A program made the translations under genes and the position numbers. A stretch of 64,000 nt of DNA from positions 36,803,858 through 36,867,857 of the forward strand of contig NC_083598.1 of assembly GCF_020882245.1 (NCBI RefSeq), in the 5' to 3' direction. This stretch comes from Rhopalosiphum padi. Lineage: Eukaryota > Arthropoda > Insecta > Hemiptera > Aphididae. Below, one piece after another: positions 63,001 to 64,000 of the stretch (position 1 is the first letter of the stretch; the number at the start of each line of letters is the position of its first letter). The notes under the pieces are model-generated. The model worked only from the letters and a program-made list of their open reading frames with translations, searched no databases and was not told the origin of the DNA.

Positions 63001-64000
63001 ATGATCATCATATCCTTTTCCTGATCGCAATAACCGTTTCAGATAACTTTGATCAAACTTTAACCGAACTAGTAAAGAGAGGTTCATTAATTTTGTAATT
63101 CCCATAAACCCTAAAATGAATGATTAATTAAAGATGTACAATTATTTAAGACGTCTAAACTGTTTTAATAGTGATTTATATACAAAGTAGTATTTTCTCC
63201 GATTAATATTATTGTCAAATCTCGTATTATATAATATTGTTATAAATATTATAAATTTAAGCTGTAATTACTTAGAAAATATTCATGTTATAAACTTATT
63301 ACTCTAATTTATTTCAAAATATATTTGGTAAATACAACATAATATAAATATAAATCGCTTTTAAATATAAAAAATTTTACCACCATAGCCCCTCTAAATT
63401 CCTTATTAGGACAATTTTTTTTCAATTTTTGGTAATTAAACATGTGAATATTTGTATTGGTTTTGATGTGTAATATTATTTATATGACATTAATTTGGAT
63501 ATATTATATATTAGGTAGGTACCTATTATTTTTCTAACTATTATAAACGCGTGCGTGCTGTAAACTAAATTATACAATCGTTCTACCTAGTTTTGAAAGA
63601 AAGTGAATGTTTGATATTATTTATACTTTATAGAGTTATGCATTTATTTATAAAATAAACGAGTAAAGTTAATTTATTTTATACTATGTATATGCAGTAA
63701 GGGATTCAATCTCTTTTTTTTATTTAAAATTGAAAACCTCATACTCGCGTATATATTTTTAAACCGTGGTGACTCAGTGATTACACTATAGATATTAATA
63801 ATGTTTACTGTTATTTATTATTATCTAAACAATCGTTTTTAAAACATCATGGTATAATATGATTATGTTATAAAATATAAATTCAAGCTGTGTTTTTTTT
63901 TATCATTATTGTAAGTGTATTGAATTTATAATTAAATTGAATTCTGAAAGACACATCATAATTTACCCACGCTCGAGAAAGCACAATTATTATTAACTAT

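Larger units (their letters stand above)
56051..64000 (+). other. Probable first intron of the downstream gene; no gene seen
   Basis: GC-moderate to about 58.1 kb, then AT-rich to the end. Contains an 18-A run near 56723, an AC/CGTG microsatellite, CT-repeats at about 59872-59895 and one hAT-like element end. No acceptor/exon pair was recognised. Confidence 0.35.

Noticed and set aside
1..64000. tRNA, rRNA, CRISPR arrays or bacterial insert
   Set aside because: No cloverleaf, rRNA block, regular spacer array or bacterial-type gene was seen; AT-rich hairpins are transposon ends.

Overview
The window looks like nuclear DNA of an insect, most likely an aphid. It is very AT-rich, with long introns, TTAGG-type telomere-like motifs, frequent 'taggtaggtacctac' runs, jockey/Craft-like LINE fragments and a dense load of short inverted-repeat elements. 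The aphid assignment is inferred from sequence style, not proved. I see no operons, bacterial signals, CRISPR arrays or RNA genes.

One protein-coding gene can be reconstructed with confidence, on the + strand from 16711 to 35913. It is a homologue of ATF7IP/MCAF1 (Drosophila Windei), the nuclear partner of the H3K9 methyltransferase SETDB1/Eggless. Twelve exons join in frame (2652 nt with stop, 883 aa). In order they encode a basic AT-hook-like N-terminus, a long acidic Asn/Ser-rich region, a coiled-coil-like segment, two SUMO-interacting motifs, a Ser/Thr/Pro-rich linker and the diagnostic C-terminal fibronectin type III domain. A second first exon at 24071-24164 joins exon 3 in exactly the same phase and gives an 886-aa form without the AT-hook. 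Its upstream 900 bp is CpG-richer and looks like an internal promoter.

Layout: 1-16.4 kb is gene-poor and holds inverted-repeat elements, a LINE reverse-transcriptase fragment and telomere-like motifs. 16.4-36.4 kb is the ATF7IP-like gene, with many elements in its introns and one immediately after its stop codon. 36.4-54.5 kb is a repeat-rich desert with a decayed hAT transposon (41091-42343, 8-bp target duplication), several hAT-type MITEs with 8-bp target duplications, a foldback family in at least three or four copies, and a second LINE fragment. 54.6-56.3 kb is a strongly CG-rich island with triplet repeats and a consensus splice donor. It is best read as the promoter and 5'-UTR exon of a + strand gene whose coding part lies beyond the window. 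56.3-64 kb would then be its first intron.

I did not find a clearly new biological system. The most useful observations are the two alternative N-termini of the ATF7IP homologue, the element inserted 8 bp after its stop codon, and the set of transposons dated by intact target duplications.
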